Below, in pieces: positions 61,674-64,000 of a stretch of DNA of 64,000 bases. The notes below the pieces were generated by a model. That model had not been told where the DNA came from. It saw only the letters and a list, made by a program, of their open reading frames with translations, and did not search any database. The stretch lies in the NCBI RefSeq assembly GCF_026242045.1, contig NZ_JAPJDO010000002.1, positions 186,001 through 250,000 on the forward strand, in the 5' to 3' direction. A program made the translations under genes and the position numbers. The stretch is from Mycobacterium pinniadriaticum. GTDB taxonomy: Bacteria > Actinomycetota > Actinomycetes > Mycobacteriales > Mycobacteriaceae. Within the stretch, counting starts at the first letter, position 1; the number at the start of each line of letters is the position of its first letter.

Positions 61674-62621
61674 TCAGTGCTGCGGAACGGGCACCACCGG
61701 CACGGCGGCCGGTGCCGCCGCGTCGGCCAGCGGGGCGGCGGCCGCGGGTTCGGGTGCCGGAGCCTGGGCCGGCGCTGGGCCGGCCGTCGGTGATGTGACC
61801 CGGAAGCCGTTGACGATGGCGTCGGTCGCATCGGCGGTGGCTACCACCTGGTTGGCGGCGGTGGTCACGTACAGCGAGACGAGATAGTGGTCGGTTCCCG
61901 ACGGGACGATCACATGGCGCCGCGAGGTGTTCAGCGTCATGTCGTTCTCGCGGTAGGTGCCCTCGATGATCGAGGACGGGAAACCGTCGAAGTCGGCCAT
62001 CGACGCGTCGGTCGGTTGCCAATTGAACAGTTGCTGGCTGTCCAGGTACCCGTGGGTGATGGCTTCCTTCGGGTCGAAGTCACCGACCAGCTTGTAGACC
62101 TTCAGCTGGGCGTTGGAGGTGTACAGCCCGTCACCGCCGAGGCGGTCGGCCAGCACGGTGAACGCGTCGGGGACGTTCGGGTCGGGCACGACGCTCCATC
62201 CGCGCGGCATGGGCAGCACGAGGTTGATCGCGGTGAAGCCGGCCGCCTTCTGCGGCTCCATCTCGACGCCCTTGTCCTTGAAGTACTCGGTCAGGGTGCC
62301 GGACTCGGCCGGTACCAGGGTCTCCGGTGCGGTGGCGACGGGAGCCGCCGCCGGCAGGGTGGCGACCTGACCCGCTGCCGGTGCGGTGGCGACCTGACCC
62401 GCTGCCGGCGCCACCGCGGGGGTGGCCGCAGGTGCGAGGTTGGCCGCGGCGGCCTCGGGGGCGACGGTGACGGTCTGGGTGACGGTGACCGGGGCCGGGG
62501 CGGGGGGAGCCGGAAGAACCGGCTCGGCGGACGCGTTGGCGCCGGCAAATCCGAGGACGGCGGCCGTACCGGCGGCTACACCACCTACTACCACCCGCCA
62601 ATTACGGGTAATCGTGATCAT
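61674..62621 (-). CDS. Secreted Pro/Ala-rich antigen (Mtc28/LpqN family)
   Basis: 315 residues from ATG 62621. Signal peptide (about 1-31, ending ANASAEP), an Ala/Pro-rich stretch with a repeated APAAGQVAT, then the LpqN-type domain ([20 protein letters not shown] ... [20 protein letters not shown]), and a Pro/Ala-rich C-terminus. Homologue of Rv0040c, the proline-rich 28-kDa antigen. Exported; function unknown. Confidence 0.88.
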   Translation of the reverse strand: MITITRNWRVVVGGVAAGTAAVLGFAGANASAEPVLPAPPAPAPVTVTQTVTVAPEAAAANLAPAATPAVAPAAGQVATAPAAGQVATLPAAAPVATAPETLVPAESGTLTEYFKDKGVEMEPQKAAGFTAINLVLPMPRGWSVVPDPNVPDAFTVLADRLGGDGLYTSNAQLKVYKLVGDFDPKEAITHGYLDSQQLFNWQPTDASMADFDGFPSSIIEGTYRENDMTLNTSRRHVIVPSGTDHYLVSLYVTTAANQVVATADATDAIVNGFRVTSPTAGPAPAQAPAPEPAAAAPLADAAAPAAVPVVPVPQH

Positions 62622-62876
62622 CGCGACTGTCCTTCTCGACACGGTCGGGCCAGGTGAGACCCCTTTGTCAGGGGCCGACTGTATCGGTCCGTCCAGGCCC
62701 GCGGAAAGGGCTGGAACAGAGCTGGAATCAACCGTCGACCGCACCGCAACGGAACCGATATCGCGTCGTTGCCTCGCCTGCGACGGAGGTCACAGACCGC
62801 CGCCGGCAGCTGCGGTGTCACAGTCGGCTGCCAAAGGGGTGCGCAGCGTCTCGAGCGGCCCTTATACCCTGTGTGC

Positions 62877-64000
62877 GTGACCGAATCGCCGACCGCCGCA
62901 GCTGCGGAACCTGACGGCTCCGACGCCGATGTGCCGCGGTACCGCTACACCGCCGAACTGGCGGGGCGCATCGAGCGGGACTGGCAGGACAACTGGCAAG
63001 CCTGGGGCACCTTCAACGTGCCCAATCCGGTCGGCTCGCTGGCGCCCGCCGACGGCGCGGCCGTCCCCGACGACAAGATGTTCGTCCAGGACATGTTTCC
63101 CTATCCCTCGGGTGAGGGTCTGCACGTCGGGCACCCACTGGGCTACATCGCCACCGATGTCTACGCGCGCTACTTCCGGATGACCGGCCGCAATGTGTTG
63201 CACGCGTTGGGCTTCGACGCGTTCGGCCTGCCCGCCGAGCAGTACGCCATTCAGACCGGTACGCATCCGCGCATCCGCACCGAAGCCAACATCGTCAACT
63301 TCCGCCGCCAGCTGGGCCGGCTGGGTCTGGGGCATGACCAGCGGCGCAGCTTCTCGACCACCGACGTCGACTTCTACAAGTGGACGCAGTGGATCTTTCT
63401 GCAGATTTACAACGCCTGGTTCGACACCGACCAGAACAAGGCCCGGCCGATCGCCGAATTGGTGGACGAATTCTCCAGCGGCGCACGCAGTCTCGATGAC
63501 GGACGGGCCTGGTCCGCGCTCTCGCCGGGGGAACGGTCCGACGTCGTCGACGGCTACCGGCTGGTGTACCTGTCCGATTCGCTGGTGAACTGGTGTCCCG
63601 GTCTGGGCACCGTGCTGGCCAACGAGGAGGTCACCTCTGACGGCCGCAGCGAGCGGGGCAATTTCCCGGTGTTCCGGAAGCGGTTGCGGCAGTGGATGAT
63701 GCGGATCACCGCCTACTCCGACCGGCTGCTCGAGGACCTCGACGTGCTGGACTGGCCGGAGAAGGTCAAGACGATGCAGCGCAACTGGATCGGTCGCTCC
63801 ACCGGTGCGTCGGTGCTGTTCGGTGCTAACGGTGTCGATATCGAGGCGTTCACGACCAGGCCCGATACCCTGTTCGGCGCCACCTACCTGGTGCTGGCCC
63901 CCGAGCATGAGCTCGTCGACACCCTGGCCGCCACGCAGTGGCCCGACGGCGTGGATCCGCGGTGGACCTCCGGCGCGGCCTCCCCGGCTGAGGCGGTGGC
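62877..64000 (+). CDS. leuS: Leucyl-tRNA synthetase (5' part)
   Basis: Starts at GTG 62877 and runs off the window after 374 codons, so it is not broken, only cut. The class I HIGH motif appears as [10 protein letters not shown], preceded by MFPYPSG, and the first part of the editing domain is present ([21 protein letters not shown]). The KMSKS motif lies beyond the window. Confidence 0.97.
   Translation, partial: MTESPTAAAAEPDGSDADVPRYRYTAELAGRIERDWQDNWQAWGTFNVPNPVGSLAPADGAAVPDDKMFVQDMFPYPSGEGLHVGHPLGYIATDVYARYFRMTGRNVLHALGFDAFGLPAEQYAIQTGTHPRIRTEANIVNFRRQLGRLGLGHDQRRSFSTTDVDFYKWTQWIFLQIYNAWFDTDQNKARPIAELVDEFSSGARSLDDGRAWSALSPGERSDVVDGYRLVYLSDSLVNWCPGLGTVLANEEVTSDGRSERGNFPVFRKRLRQWMMRITAYSDRLLEDLDVLDWPEKVKTMQRNWIGRSTGASVLFGANGVDIEAFTTRPDTLFGATYLVLAPEHELVDTLAATQWPDGVDPRWTSGAASPAEAV

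Overview
The window is the chromosomal replication-origin region of a high-GC actinobacterium, almost certainly a fast-growing mycobacterium (Mycolicibacterium-like). The evidence is the order dnaA-dnaN-gnd-recF-dciA-gyrB-gyrA-(DUF3566)-tRNA-Ile-tRNA-Ala, the presence of cwsA, ppiA, cwlM, the sigM/rsmA/trxB/trxA block, a MurJ-pseudokinase fusion, a complete eight-gene mce operon, and leuS at the right edge. Relative to the usual published orientation the window is inverted: dnaA and the gyrase genes lie on the minus strand and the rpmH-rnpA-yidC-parAB arm lies on the plus strand.

Layout. 1-2.9 kb: PH-domain membrane protein, cyclophilin ppiA, division protein cwsA, L-serine dehydratase. 2.9-12.1 kb: a minus-strand mce operon (yrbEA, yrbEB, mceA-F) with overlapping or abutting stops and starts. 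12.3-12.7 kb: two very small genes (zinc ribbon; membrane protein). 12.8-22.9 kb: a 10-kb integrated element bounded by a 49-bp perfect direct repeat in the 3' half of tRNA-Ala. 22.9-33 kb: tRNA-Ala, a tiny ORF, tRNA-Ile, DUF3566 protein, gyrA, gyrB, dciA, recF, gnd, dnaN. 32.9-33.4 kb: oriC. 33.4-40.6 kb: dnaA and, divergently, rpmH, rnpA, yidD, yidC, jag, rsmG, parA, parB with two perfect parS sites. 40.8-52.3 kb: GNAT-like protein, cwlM, thioredoxin system, rsmA/sigM, murJ fusion, DUF6049 protein, Nudix hydrolase. 52.4-62.6 kb: CCA-adding enzyme, Asp-rich repeat protein, GGDEF-EAL protein with a molybdopterin-fold lipoprotein, DinB/MDMPI-like protein, MFS transporter, YqgE, bile-acid symporter family protein, Cys-tailed membrane protein, Pro/Ala-rich secreted antigen; then the 5' part of leuS.

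The most unusual part is the integrated element. It carries a tyrosine integrase, an XRE regulator with a divergent control region, an excisionase-like protein, a RepA-like ATPase, a scaffold-like protein and an HK97-type major capsid protein. I find no portal, terminase, protease, tail or lysis gene. This is the layout expected of a phage satellite (or a strongly reduced prophage) that makes its own shell and borrows the rest. At the end far from the integrase it carries accessory genes of unknown function: a winged-helix protein facing a perfect 18-bp palindrome, a small basic protein coupled to a 493-residue protein with four C-terminal membrane segments, and, convergently, a 47-residue protein coupled to a 169-residue membrane protein. 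The latter two pairs are candidates for defence or exclusion modules. A 460-bp non-coding tract with strong inverted repeats lies downstream of the capsid gene and may be a packaging site.

All assignments come from reading the sequence and recalling families. No database search was run.
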